A stretch of DNA of 64,000 nucleotides. It comes from an uncultured Alphaproteobacteria bacterium. Its GTDB lineage: Bacteria; Pseudomonadota; Alphaproteobacteria; Methylaequorales; Methylaequoraceae. The stretch covers positions 58,357 to 122,356 of the forward strand of contig CACNAV010000005.1 in the NCBI GenBank assembly GCA_902618535.1, in the 5' to 3' direction. The position numbers and the translations under genes are program-made. Under the pieces are notes generated by a model. It made no database searches and had not been told where the DNA came from. It was given only the letters and a program-made list of their open reading frames with translations. Below, piece by piece: positions 1 through 7,930 of the stretch. The first letter of the stretch is position 1. Every line of letters starts with the position of its first letter.

Positions 1-277
1 ATATTTTTGCTCTTAGTTTTTTCCTTGATTGATGAAATAATCTTCTATGTTTAATTGACTTTTCAGCCACTCTTTTTCTCCAAAGTCTAAAACTAGATGG
101 TTTCAAACTTCTTCTCATAAATTTAATAACCTCGGCCTCAGTTTTTCCTGTTTTTTCAAAAATCTCTTCAAAAGTTATTCTATCTGCCCACGCTGCCCAA
201 ATAATCCAATCTGAATTTTTAGAAGAAGGCTCAGCATTTTTTACTTTTGTTTGTGGAAAATTACTTTTTTTGGACAT
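1..277 (-). CDS. TIGR03643 / DUF2805 family protein (3' end outside window)
   Basis: This reverse-strand frame starts at the ATG complementary to 275-277 and stays open to the window edge, giving 92 codons. The translation contains a 'SDWIIWAAWADRITFEEI' stretch, then 'KTEAEVIKFMRRSLKPSS' followed by 'FRLWRKRV', and ends in a very basic tail. That pattern matches the short TIGR03643/DUF2805 family, which is widespread and has no assigned function. The arrangement looks like a small helix-turn-helix-like domain, but this is inference. Its ATG overlaps the stop of the upstream CIA30 gene by one base (TAATG), so the two are translationally coupled. Family members are about this long, so little is probably missing. 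Confidence 0.8.
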   Translation of the reverse strand, partial: MSKKSNFPQTKVKNAEPSSKNSDWIIWAAWADRITFEEIFEKTGKTEAEVIKFMRRSLKPSSFRLWRKRVAEKSIKHRRLFHQSRKKLRAKI

Positions 278-822
278 TAAAATAGTTCCGCTTCTATTAT
301 ATCAAGCTGCGCATTGAAATCCTTTCCAAATGCAACAAACGCAATACTTTTTATTTCAGATGGGGTGAACTTTTGTGGTTGATAAAAGTTAGATTTTACA
401 AAATCATCAAACCTAATTTCTAGATTGGTCCATTCTTTTGAAACAAAAAATTTACCAGCATAATACTGCCATGGTAAAAATAGTTTTTTTGTTCTTATGT
501 GAATATAGTATTCACTTTCAATACCCCTTGCTTTAAGTCTAATTCCTTTATAATTATTGTCTTTAATTTGATATTCTTTTCTTACTTGGATAAATCCACC
601 ATTATTTTTGGTGCTAACACTACCCTCTAATCTTAGAAAAAGTTTATTTTGATCTTTTTTTAGAGATGTTTTTCCTTCTGATACCCCTCCCATAACTTGA
701 TCGGAAAAAAATTTCCAATCCTCAAGTGTAATTTTTTTTTCATCAACTTTATAATCAAGCAAATTCATTGCATTAATTTTTACACCTATTATAAAGAAGA
801 TTATAGTAATAAATAATTTCAT
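277..822 (-). CDS. Secreted CIA30-domain protein (NDUFAF1-like)
   Basis: The 181-residue product begins with a hydrophobic signal-peptide-like segment (residues 1-18). It then shows the CIA30 pattern: 'W36KFFSDQVMGGVSEG', a 'NNGGFIQVR' strand and an 'IRLKARG' strand. CIA30 is the domain of mitochondrial complex I intermediate-associated protein 30. In bacteria it occurs as a jelly-roll-like domain of uncertain role. The signal segment suggests export to the periplasm, which argues against a direct role in a cytoplasmic complex I arm. It lies directly upstream of, and overlaps by one base, the TIGR03643 gene. The family is clear; the function is not known. Confidence 0.82.
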   Translation of the reverse strand: MKLFITIIFFIIGVKINAMNLLDYKVDEKKITLEDWKFFSDQVMGGVSEGKTSLKKDQNKLFLRLEGSVSTKNNGGFIQVRKEYQIKDNNYKGIRLKARGIESEYYIHIRTKKLFLPWQYYAGKFFVSKEWTNLEIRFDDFVKSNFYQPQKFTPSEIKSIAFVAFGKDFNAQLDIIEAELF

Positions 823-910
823 AAACTTAACTCTAATATTATGAAAGAAAATGTAAATCTATTTCAAATTTTCAAAAATTTAAAACAAAAAATTATGTTT
901 GTGAGGATGA

Positions 911-1381
911 ATGACTGCTAGTAAAGATATTGATTTGGTTAATATTACCCAAAAAAAATGGGCTGACATGGTGTTAAAAATTGGAAGTGCATATAGAAAA
1001 AAAAATAATTTAGATGATTTAATATCTGAACTACTTCATAAAATATATGCATTTGATCATTGTAGTATTTTATTTAAACCAACCTTAGCTAAGCACAATC
1101 AATTTAGATCAACAAAAGAAGAGTTTATATCTTATTTTCTTGGACAAAATAAAGTATGCAAAGAAGACAAAGGTTTTGCTATAAAGAATTGGAAGTCAAT
1201 AAAGTTTGAAAACTTTAAAATCGTTAACTACAACGACCAATTACTTTCTATGGGTAATTATTATTTTGAAGATGAAAAAAATGAATTTTTAAAAGTTGAA
1301 TACACATTTGGATTTATTAAGGTAAGTCCTGATGAATTAAGAATTAATTTGCATCATTCCTCTTTACCTTACAATGGTTAA
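911..1381 (+). CDS. SnoaL/NTF2-like small protein
   Basis: The 156-residue protein has no signal peptide. The segments 'WADMVLKIGSAYR', 'YAFDHCSILFKPT', 'EDKGFAI', 'MGNYYFED', 'KVEYTFGFIK' and the C-terminal 'RINLHHSSLPY' match an NTF2-like (SnoaL/CaMKII-association-domain type) family common in marine proteobacteria. Some members are annotated as phosphoribosyl-AMP cyclohydrolase, but no HisI metal-binding motif is visible here, so that label should not be used. The cone-shaped fold usually binds a small ligand in a pocket. The conserved HHSS motif near the end may be part of such a site (inference). It is first in a run with DUF445 and selO. Confidence 0.7.
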   Translation: MTASKDIDLVNITQKKWADMVLKIGSAYRKKNNLDDLISELLHKIYAFDHCSILFKPTLAKHNQFRSTKEEFISYFLGQNKVCKEDKGFAIKNWKSIKFENFKIVNYNDQLLSMGNYYFEDEKNEFLKVEYTFGFIKVSPDELRINLHHSSLPYNG

Positions 1382-1398
1382 GTAAAATAAAAAGTTTT

Positions 1399-2082
1399 AT
1401 GAACAAGAGTATACTTACAAATTTAATCTCAGTTGCTGTAACAATTTATGGGCTTGTTTCACCAATTTACTCAACAGAAATTTTTATGGCCGGATTATTT
1501 GCTCTTTCAGGTGGTCTAACTAATTGGATTGCAATTCACATGCTTTTTGAGAAAGTACCCTTTCTTTATGGCTCTGGTGTTATACCTAACAGATTCGAGG
1601 ATTTTAAAAATGGAATTAAAAACTTGATTATGAATGAATTTTTTTCATCTATTATTTTAGAAAAATTTTTAAAAAATAAAACTGATCAAGCTGGGGACGA
1701 CATTATCAAAAATTTAGATTATGATAAAATTTTTGTTAAGCTTGTAGAGGCTATTGAAGAATCGTCATTAGGTTCGATGCTAGGTATGCTCGGTGGGAAA
1801 AAAGCTCTGGATCCCCTTAAAGAACCAGTTAAAAAAAAAATAAAAGAACTATTTAATGATATTTCTTTTAAAAAAATTGATGAAAACCTTAATCCCTTAG
1901 AAAAGCTCAAGGGAGACATAGAAAATATTATTGATAAAAGATTAGAGGAGTTAACCCCTGAACACATAAAAATTATAATGAAGGAAATGATTCAAAAACA
2001 TTTAGGATGGTTGGTTGTGTGGGGAGGGGTTTTCGGCTTTTTAATAGGTTTATCACTCGGAATACTAGGAAGCCTTAATTGA
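1399..2082 (+). CDS. DUF445 family inner-membrane protein
   Basis: This 227-residue membrane protein has the DUF445 signature 'GGLTNWIAIHMLFEKVPF' followed by 'YGSGVIPNRFEDFK'. A hydrophobic hairpin occupies roughly residues 5-45. A charged, helical cytoplasmic middle part follows, and a final transmembrane helix lies at about 203-224. The family is widespread in proteobacteria and has no settled function. The stop codon TGA overlaps the TTG start of selO in the sequence TTGA, so the two are very probably translated as a coupled pair. Confidence 0.87.
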   Translation: MNKSILTNLISVAVTIYGLVSPIYSTEIFMAGLFALSGGLTNWIAIHMLFEKVPFLYGSGVIPNRFEDFKNGIKNLIMNEFFSSIILEKFLKNKTDQAGDDIIKNLDYDKIFVKLVEAIEESSLGSMLGMLGGKKALDPLKEPVKKKIKELFNDISFKKIDENLNPLEKLKGDIENIIDKRLEELTPEHIKIIMKEMIQKHLGWLVVWGGVFGFLIGLSLGILGSLN

Positions 2083-3569
2083 AAAAGACAAGCAAATCTC
2101 AAATTTTTCAATTTGATAACACGTATATAAATCTCCCCAAAAATTTTTATCAAAAAATTAAGCCAGTTCCCGTAAAAAAACCTCATTTATTAAAATTAAA
2201 CAATGAGCTTTCAAATTATTTTAATCTTGATATTGATTCTCTAAAAAGTAATTTAGGAATATCTATACTATCTGGAAATAAGGTTCCAGCAAATACAACA
2301 CCCCTTGCAATGGTATATGCCGGTCATCAATTTGGAAACTTTGTTGATCAACTTGGTGATGGAAGAGCAGTTTTATTAGGCGAAATTATTGCAAGAAATG
2401 GAAAAAGATATGATCTGCAATTAAAGGGCTCAGGTCAAACAATTTTTTCTAGGCAAGGCGATGGTAGATCCCCACTTGGTCCAGTTATAAGAGAATACAT
2501 TATGAGTGAAGCAATGCATTATCTAGGTATTCCTTCAACTCGTTCTTTGTCAATAATAAGTACCGGGGAAGTTGTAAAGCGAGAAAGAATTGAACCTGGT
2601 GGAATTTTAGTAAGAATATCATCCAGTCATATAAGAATAGGAACGTTTGAGTTTTTCAGGGCAAGGAAAGATTTTATTTCAGTCAAGAAACTTGCTGATT
2701 ACACAATAAAAAGACATTTTCCAGAAATTCTTTCTAGTAAAAATAAATACAAATTATTTTTAGATAAAACAATACAGTCTCAAGCTAAACTAGTAGCACA
2801 ATGGATGAATGTTGGTTTTATACATGGTGTAATGAATACAGATAATACATCCATATCTGGTCAAACAATTGATTACGGACCATGCGCATTCATGAATAAC
2901 TTTGACCCCAATACTGTTTACAGTTTTATTGATGTTTACGGAAGATATAGCTATGGGAATCAACCCAAAATTATGCTATGGAATTTGTCAAAATTTGCTG
3001 AATGTATTTCCTTTTTAATTAATGAAAACAATGAAAAGGCTAACAAAATAATCATAAACTCTTTATCAAAATTTTCTCAATTATTCGATAAATTTTGGAA
3101 CAAATCTATTTCTGAGAAGCTTGGTCTTTTTGAAAATATGAAAGAAAATAGAAATTTAATTGAAAAGTTTTTAGAAATAATGTTTGAGCAAAAAACTGAC
3201 TTCACATTAACCTTCAGAAAGCTGTCAGAGAGCTTAGAAAATCAAGAAAAAAAACTTAAATTTTTCTCTCTTTTTAAAAATGAAAAACATTTAACGAATT
3301 GGTACAATAACTGGACGGAAAGATTAGAAAAAGAAAAATATTCGAAAGAAAAAATTGCAGAAAAAATGAAAAAAAAAAACCCACTTTTTATTCCCAGAAA
3401 TCATTTAATTGAAAAATGTATTAATGATGCAGTTGAAAATTCTGACTTTTCTATGGTAAATGATCTTCTAGAAGTACTAAAAAAACCATTTGAATATAAT
3501 AAAAAATTAAGTTTTAGCGATCCTCCCAAACCTAATGAAGATATTAAAAATACTTTTTGTGGTACTTAA
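2079..3569 (+). CDS. selO: Protein adenylyltransferase SelO (YdiU/UPF0061)
   Basis: The 496-residue product matches SelO, a pseudokinase-fold enzyme that transfers AMP from ATP to Ser, Thr or Tyr of target proteins and is tied to oxidative-stress responses. Visible motifs are 'FVDQLGDGRAVLLGE', 'LQLKGSGQT', 'RQGDGRSPLGPVIREY', the catalytic-loop 'HGVMNTDN' (residues 249-256) and the metal-binding 'DYGP' (265-268). The C-terminus ends in 'FCGT', keeping the near-terminal cysteine that is selenocysteine in some homologues. Length is close to E. coli SelO. The start is TTG at 2079, inside the DUF445 stop (TTGA); no better in-frame ATG is seen before the conserved core. It is convergent with the MarR gene with only 2 bp between. 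Confidence 0.93.
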   Translation: MKKTSKSQIFQFDNTYINLPKNFYQKIKPVPVKKPHLLKLNNELSNYFNLDIDSLKSNLGISILSGNKVPANTTPLAMVYAGHQFGNFVDQLGDGRAVLLGEIIARNGKRYDLQLKGSGQTIFSRQGDGRSPLGPVIREYIMSEAMHYLGIPSTRSLSIISTGEVVKRERIEPGGILVRISSSHIRIGTFEFFRARKDFISVKKLADYTIKRHFPEILSSKNKYKLFLDKTIQSQAKLVAQWMNVGFIHGVMNTDNTSISGQTIDYGPCAFMNNFDPNTVYSFIDVYGRYSYGNQPKIMLWNLSKFAECISFLINENNEKANKIIINSLSKFSQLFDKFWNKSISEKLGLFENMKENRNLIEKFLEIMFEQKTDFTLTFRKLSESLENQEKKLKFFSLFKNEKHLTNWYNNWTERLEKEKYSKEKIAEKMKKKNPLFIPRNHLIEKCINDAVENSDFSMVNDLLEVLKKPFEYNKKLSFSDPPKPNEDIKNTFCGT

Positions 3570-3571
3570 AA

Positions 3572-3985
3572 TTATTTAAGAGCAGAAAAACCATATTTTT
3601 TACATTCATCAAAAATTTCATCCTCTGCCTCTTTCCAAAGTGGAATAGCTTGTTCTAAAATTTCATATCCCTTTGGAGTAAGTTTAACTATTCTTTTTCT
3701 TGCATCATTACTTTTTAAATTTTCAATTAATTTATATTTATACAAAATATCCAAACCTCTACTTAATGTAGTTCTATCCATTAACAAAGTTTCTGAAAGA
3801 CTATTTACTGTCTCCTCTCCACCTGAAGCTAGTAAAGAAAGAATAGAAAATTGGGTTATTTTTATTTTTAAAGGTTTTAACTTTCTATCATATAATTGTG
3901 TTGTAATTCTTGAGGCTTGTCGCATTCTCAAACATTTACAACTTAAAAGTTGTCTGTATTTAAAAGTGTTATCACTCTTATTCAT
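3572..3985 (-). CDS. MarR family transcriptional regulator
   Basis: This winged-helix regulator is about 137 residues long. The core reads 'ITQFSILSLLASGGEETVNSLSETLLMDRTTLSRGLD', with the recognition helix at 'DRTTLSRGLDIL', and a wing region 'NDARKRIVKLTPKGYE'. The chosen start is the ATG complementary to 3983-3985; a TTG nine bases further out (3994) is also possible. 'CKCLRMRQASR' near the N-terminus contains two cysteines that could sense oxidation, as in OhrR-type members (inference only). A perfect palindrome overlaps the start codon and is a likely autoregulatory operator. It faces selO tail to tail, so selO is not an obvious operon partner. Confidence 0.88.
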   Translation of the reverse strand: MNKSDNTFKYRQLLSCKCLRMRQASRITTQLYDRKLKPLKIKITQFSILSLLASGGEETVNSLSETLLMDRTTLSRGLDILYKYKLIENLKSNDARKRIVKLTPKGYEILEQAIPLWKEAEDEIFDECKKYGFSALK

Positions 3986-4002
3986 ATAGTTCAAAACTAT
4001 AT
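3984..4002. promoter_or_regulatory. Candidate MarR operator palindrome
   Basis: The sequence ATATAGTT-CAA-AACTATAT is a perfect 8-bp inverted repeat around a 3-bp spacer. It covers the start region of the MarR-family gene. MarR dimers typically bind palindromes of this size and AT-rich character in their own promoters. The role as an operator is inferred from position and symmetry only. Confidence 0.5.
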
Positions 4003-4189
4003 CATAGATAATTTTTATGCAATGAGATTGCTCTGAATAATTAAGTTTGAAAGATTTAGAGGATTATTGTGCATAAGACAGAATGAGCAAATAAAATGCT
4101 AAAATTTAACTATTATAAATTAAATAAATTTTTTATGAATTTTTATTTTGTTTAATTGACTAAAAATTTAAACAGAATAATTTATTTTT

Positions 4190-4630
4190 ATGATTTCAAA
4201 ATTTTTGTTATATTTTTTGACCTTTAATATTTTTTTCTCATTGTCGTATGCAGCAGAAAAAATTCTATCGTGTAAAATGAATTATGGTATATCTGGAGAA
4301 AATGACGAAACTGATATTGAATTTAAAAACTTAAGTACAATTGACCAAACACAAACTTTTTTTCTAGACCTTGAAAAGAATTGGCTTTCTGTGAAATCTG
4401 AAAAAGATTCCAAAGATAATGGCAGCGATTTTAGTAAGACAGAGTTTAAAGCAAGTGATTCAATAATTTTTTCAATATCTTATTTAGAAGCAAATGGTCT
4501 TATAGTAAAAAAAAATATTATTGAATTAGATAGGTATAGTGGGTTTGTAAAACATGAATTTCGAACTAGCAATGAAACTATTTACAGAACTGGGTATTGT
4601 AAGGTTTTGAAAAACAATAGATTGTTTTAA
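4190..4630 (+). CDS. Secreted protein of unknown function
   Basis: The 146-residue product begins with a clear signal peptide (hydrophobic residues 3-20, likely cut after 'LSYA'). The mature part is polar and predicted to be beta-rich. One cysteine sits near the start ('ILSCKMNYG') and one near the end ('TGYCKV'), which could form a disulfide. I do not recognise a family. It is a single gene: 195 bp separate it from the MarR regulator upstream and the next gene is convergent. It may be a periplasmic protein, but no function can be assigned. Confidence 0.6.
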   Translation: MISKFLLYFLTFNIFFSLSYAAEKILSCKMNYGISGENDETDIEFKNLSTIDQTQTFFLDLEKNWLSVKSEKDSKDNGSDFSKTEFKASDSIIFSISYLEANGLIVKKNIIELDRYSGFVKHEFRTSNETIYRTGYCKVLKNNRLF

Positions 4631-4704
4631 TAAATTTAAAACATTTTAATTTACTAATCTAATTACAATTACTACCTAGATTCTCTTAAATTTTAAATTT
4701 CATT

Positions 4705-6183
4705 TTAAATTTCTTTCTTTATATACCTATCAATAATATGGTTCTCAAAGTATTTAAGATTTAGTTTTTCATCAGTCGATTCTTCAAGTAATTCATCAAT
4801 TTTTAGAAAATTTCCTCTATTATGAATATTTTCTCTAAGCCACATAATGATCGGTTTGAAATTTCCTTCTTTTAAATTTAAATCATAATTTATAAGTTCT
4901 GTTCTAACTTTACAGGCTAATTGTGCAGCAATAAATGCACCAATGCTGTAAGTTGGGAAGTATCCAAAGTCTCCTCCATACCAGTGAATATCCTGTAAAC
5001 ACCCACTTTTATCATCATGGACATCTAGTCCCAGGGTTTTTGAAAACTCTTCGTTCCAGAGGTCAGGTAAGTGTTCTACATTAGCATCTTCTTCAATAAT
5101 TTTGTATTCAATATTAAATCTATGAATTATATGAAGAGGATAATGAACTTCGTCAGAATCAACTCTTATATAACCTGGCGTAACACTATTTCTTATATTA
5201 TAGATTACTTCACTACTCCAGACATTAGGATCTTTTCCAAGTTTATCTTTTAAGATTTGTTGAATGAATTGACTAACCGGAAGAGACTTTATTATCTGCA
5301 TTTCTACAAAAAGTGACTGACTTTCATGTAAAGACATTCCTCCTGCAGAACCAATAGGTTGATGAGCCCATTTTTGTGGTAATCCTTGCTCATATAAAGC
5401 ATGACCAGTTTCATGCATTAAAGCATCAAAACATGAAAATGAATCTTCCTCAGTGAATCTAGTTGTAATTCTTACATCTTGAGTTCCACCACCACAAAAG
5501 GGGTGTAAGCTTTTATCAATTCTACCTCTTGAAAAATCAAATCCTAATTGTTTCATGAAAATCTTTGATAAATTAAACTGATCTTCCTCATTTAAAAAAT
5601 AATGAAAATCTATTTTTTTTTGATTTTTTATTATCAATGGTAATTTTTTTTTTATGAATTTCTCAACTCTATTAAAAATTTTAAATAATTGTTTTGAATC
5701 AAGAGATCTATCATATTTAAAAATTAAACAATCGTATTTTTTTTTTTCTTTAATTTGAGATAATATTTCTGACTCCTCTTTGATTGATTTGACGAGTTTA
5801 ACAAAAGAATTTTTAACTATGTTAAAGTTAGACTTCTCTTTAGCTTCTCTCCACAAACCCTCGCATTCTATTGACAGTTCCGCTTTTTTTTTTAATTTAT
5901 CAACTGAAATAGAGTTAAAATAATCAAATTTATTTTTCATCAGTTCAAAATTTATTTTGTCAAATTTATCTAATTCAAACTCATTGACTTTATTAAAAAA
6001 CTCATTTTTTTTTATTACATTAAAAATATTTTTTTTGTAGTCATATAACTTTGTGATTTGTTTAATTCTTTGTCTTCTTGAATTTTCTGGCATATAAGTA
6101 GCCATATCCCAGTTTAAAATCCCACTAATGTCATTGATAAGGCTTTGCTCTTCAAACAAAATTTTTAAGTTTTTATAAGACAT
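4705..6183 (-). CDS. Metallocarboxypeptidase, family M32
   Basis: The 492-residue product is full length for the M32 (Taq/Pfu-type) carboxypeptidases, which remove C-terminal residues from peptides using a bound metal ion. The zinc ligands are in 'HETGH' at residues 257-261, flanked by 'FDALM' and 'ALYEQGLP'. Other family signatures are 'RITTRF' before the site and the downstream 'HESQSLF', 'GYIRVDSDEVHYPLHI' and 'GYFPTYSIGA'. No signal peptide is present, so it acts in the cytoplasm, probably in peptide turnover. Its 5' end (43 nt) and upstream region form copy 1 of the 110-bp direct repeat whose second copy lies at 7189-7297. Confidence 0.93.
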   Translation of the reverse strand: MSYKNLKILFEEQSLINDISGILNWDMATYMPENSRRQRIKQITKLYDYKKNIFNVIKKNEFFNKVNEFELDKFDKINFELMKNKFDYFNSISVDKLKKKAELSIECEGLWREAKEKSNFNIVKNSFVKLVKSIKEESEILSQIKEKKKYDCLIFKYDRSLDSKQLFKIFNRVEKFIKKKLPLIIKNQKKIDFHYFLNEEDQFNLSKIFMKQLGFDFSRGRIDKSLHPFCGGGTQDVRITTRFTEEDSFSCFDALMHETGHALYEQGLPQKWAHQPIGSAGGMSLHESQSLFVEMQIIKSLPVSQFIQQILKDKLGKDPNVWSSEVIYNIRNSVTPGYIRVDSDEVHYPLHIIHRFNIEYKIIEEDANVEHLPDLWNEEFSKTLGLDVHDDKSGCLQDIHWYGGDFGYFPTYSIGAFIAAQLACKVRTELINYDLNLKEGNFKPIIMWLRENIHNRGNFLKIDELLEESTDEKLNLKYFENHIIDRYIKKEI

Positions 6184-6250
6184 AACATTTAAAAAATAAA
6201 ATGCGGATTAATGAAATTCAATGATTAAAATAATTATGTTTAATTTCTAT
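6141..6250. repeat. 110-bp direct repeat, copy 1
   Basis: This segment recurs at 7189-7297 in the same orientation. I count two differences over 110 positions: one T missing in copy 2 and one C-to-A change. Copy 1 contains the first 43 nt of the M32 carboxypeptidase gene, its upstream region, and the last codons and stop of the acyltransferase gene. Together the repeats bracket 938 bp carrying the acyltransferase and a SAF-domain fragment. Confidence 0.95.
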
Positions 6251-6863
6251 ATGAAATAACCTTTGCAGGATTGCCAACAGCAATTGAATTTGAGGGTATA
6301 TCTTTAGTAACAACTGAATTTGCTCCTATTACAGCACCTTCACCAATAGTTACTCCAGGTAACACGGTTACTCTTGCTCCAAACCATGCGCCCTTGCCTA
6401 TAATTATTTTACCATAAGTATGATCCTGATATTTTATTAATTCATCCTTTTTAGTTCCATGATTAGAGCTTTGAAAATAACAGAAACCTCCGAAGATGCA
6501 GTCTTCACCAACAGTTATATCTTCTCCACAATTAAAAATTAAATACGAACCTAATTTACAACCTTTGCCAATATTTAAAGTTGCATTGTTCGCTGCAACA
6601 AATCTTGAGTTTGTGTCGATGGTTACATCTTTACTAATTATGATTTTGCCGTTTTCTCTATTTCGCAAATCAATATTACCATTTATTGATACATTTTCAT
6701 CAATTATTATGTTGTACGGATTCCCTCTAATTTTTAAATATGGTGAACCTTGAATATAAAAATTACCTCCAACTTTAATTCCTTTAATTTTTAAAACTAA
6801 ACTAATAAATTTGCTATAAGGTTTATAAATCCACCAACCAAAAATTAAAGATAAAAAAGTCAT
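6240..6863 (-). CDS. Hexapeptide-repeat acyltransferase (LbH, WbbJ/Maa type)
   Basis: This 207-residue left-handed beta-helix acyltransferase shows repeated hexapeptide patterns such as 'INGNIDLRN', '[14 protein letters not shown]', '[13 protein letters not shown]' and the classic C-terminal run '[20 protein letters not shown]'. The conserved catalytic-type histidine lies in 'SSNHGT'. Such enzymes O- or N-acetylate sugars in capsule, LPS or sialic-acid pathways. The N-terminus carries a hydrophobic, possibly membrane-associated stretch. The gene is inside the repeat-flanked segment with a NeuB-like SAF fragment upstream, consistent with origin in a surface-polysaccharide locus (inference). 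The exact substrate is unknown. Confidence 0.85.
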   Translation of the reverse strand: MTFLSLIFGWWIYKPYSKFISLVLKIKGIKVGGNFYIQGSPYLKIRGNPYNIIIDENVSINGNIDLRNRENGKIIISKDVTIDTNSRFVAANNATLNIGKGCKLGSYLIFNCGEDITVGEDCIFGGFCYFQSSNHGTKKDELIKYQDHTYGKIIIGKGAWFGARVTVLPGVTIGEGAVIGANSVVTKDIPSNSIAVGNPAKVISYRN

Positions 6864-6942
6864 AAAAATTAAATTTAATAATAAGTAATTTTTACATTAA
6901 AATTCTATAAAGTTCTTTAAAATATTTTTAAAAATTAAATTA

Positions 6943-7203
6943 TTACAAAAGATCTTTTTTCTTAATTACTTGTCCAAATTGTAAATCTCTAGCTGTCTTT
7001 CTGCCAACTAATTTTTTTTCTGTTCCGTGTACGTAACCTTTTCCTGGCCTTACCCATATAAAGTCTGATGGACTTAATTTAATTACTGCTTTTAAATTAT
7101 GTGCAGCTGTAACTGAACGTCTGCCATAAATATTTATATCTCGTTCACATTTTTGTATAATTTTTTTTTCAATACCATACATGGACTCGGCTTTGCTCTT
7201 CAA
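6943..7203 (-). pseudogene. SAF-domain fragment resembling the C-terminus of N-acetylneuraminate synthase (NeuB)
   Basis: An 86-codon frame (TTG start at 7203, or ATG at 7182) contains 'RRSVTAAHNL', 'WVRPGKGY', 'LVGRKTARDLQFGQVI'. This matches the antifreeze-like SAF domain that closes the active site at the C-terminus of sialic-acid synthases. The catalytic TIM barrel (about 270 residues in intact NeuB) is absent. The first codons lie within repeat copy 2 and are not NeuB-like. The simplest reading is the remnant of a truncated neuB left after rearrangement. A genuine stand-alone SAF protein is the alternative. Confidence 0.65.
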
Positions 7204-7297
7204 ACAAAATTTTTAAGTTTTATAAGACATAAAATTTAAAAAATAAAATGCGGATTAATGAAATTCAATGATTAAAATAATTATGTTTAATTTCTAT
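7189..7297. repeat. 110-bp direct repeat, copy 2 (109 bp)
   Basis: This is near-identical to 6141-6250. It carries a dead copy of the carboxypeptidase 5' end: a missing T shifts the frame so that the copied ATG reads only four codons (M-S-Y-K-T then stop). Copy 1 is therefore the functional one. Homologous recombination between the copies would delete the acyltransferase/SAF segment cleanly. Confidence 0.95.
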
Positions 7298-7337
7298 CTA
7301 GACATTTGTTCTATTTATAATTTATTGTTTAGTTTGT

Positions 7338-7733
7338 ATGAAAGAAATATTATACACTATTATACTCTTTTTTATATCATTCCCGTGTTATTCAAAGTGG
7401 GAAAAAGTTCATGAAAATAAAATCTTTACGGAGTATTTTGAAGTAGATGCTGTAAAAAAAATTAATGACATTGTTTTTATTTGGAGTTTGATGGATTATA
7501 AAGAGCAGCAGAAAAATGGAAGTCTTAGCACAAAATACTACTCAATGTATGACTGTAATCAAATGAGATATAAAGTTTTAAGTATAATAGAATATCAAAC
7601 TAATATGGGTAAAGGTCGAGACTTTCGATATACGAGAAATATTACTAATGAATTAAGTGATGCTGATTGGGTTTATCCATCACTTGAAAGTGAAGATTAC
7701 ATTAAAGTTAATACTATTTGCAGTCCTTCATAA
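7338..7733 (+). CDS. Secreted protein resembling surface-adhesin protein E family
   Basis: The 131-residue protein has an N-terminal signal peptide (hydrophobic to about residue 18, 'PCYS'). The mature part has the pattern of the adhesin-E-like family: 'VFIWSLMDYKEQQ', then 'STKYYSMYDCNQMRYKVLSI' and 'MGKGRDF', with one cysteine in the middle and one near the end ('TICS') that may pair. Members are small periplasmic or surface proteins found across proteobacteria, with poorly known roles. The gene starts just after repeat copy 2. A TATAAT hexamer at 7316-7321 may be its -10 box, though AT-rich DNA makes such matches weak evidence. Confidence 0.65.
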   Translation: MKEILYTIILFFISFPCYSKWEKVHENKIFTEYFEVDAVKKINDIVFIWSLMDYKEQQKNGSLSTKYYSMYDCNQMRYKVLSIIEYQTNMGKGRDFRYTRNITNELSDADWVYPSLESEDYIKVNTICSPS

Positions 7734-7930
7734 GTCTATTCATCTAGGTGTTTAAACATACGGTAGAGAGAAGAAAAAAAAAATTTTTGAGTTTCTGAAC
7801 TTACTGTTTACCCTTTTTGAAATAATATTTTTCAACAAAAAAATTTATTTGGTAAATCATTATTTGTGTGTAATTAAATTTATGAAATCTTATAAATTGA
7901 AAAACAAATTATAATTAATACACTCTCAAT

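Noticed and set aside
911..1381. Annotation of the NTF2-like protein as phosphoribosyl-AMP cyclohydrolase
   Set aside because: The HisI zinc and magnesium motifs are absent; the label occurs in databases for this family but is not supported by the sequence.
7734..7930. Possible cobalamin riboswitch upstream of cobT
   Set aside because: The 197-bp AT-rich gap shows no B12-box-like element or long-range stems; nothing recognisable is there.
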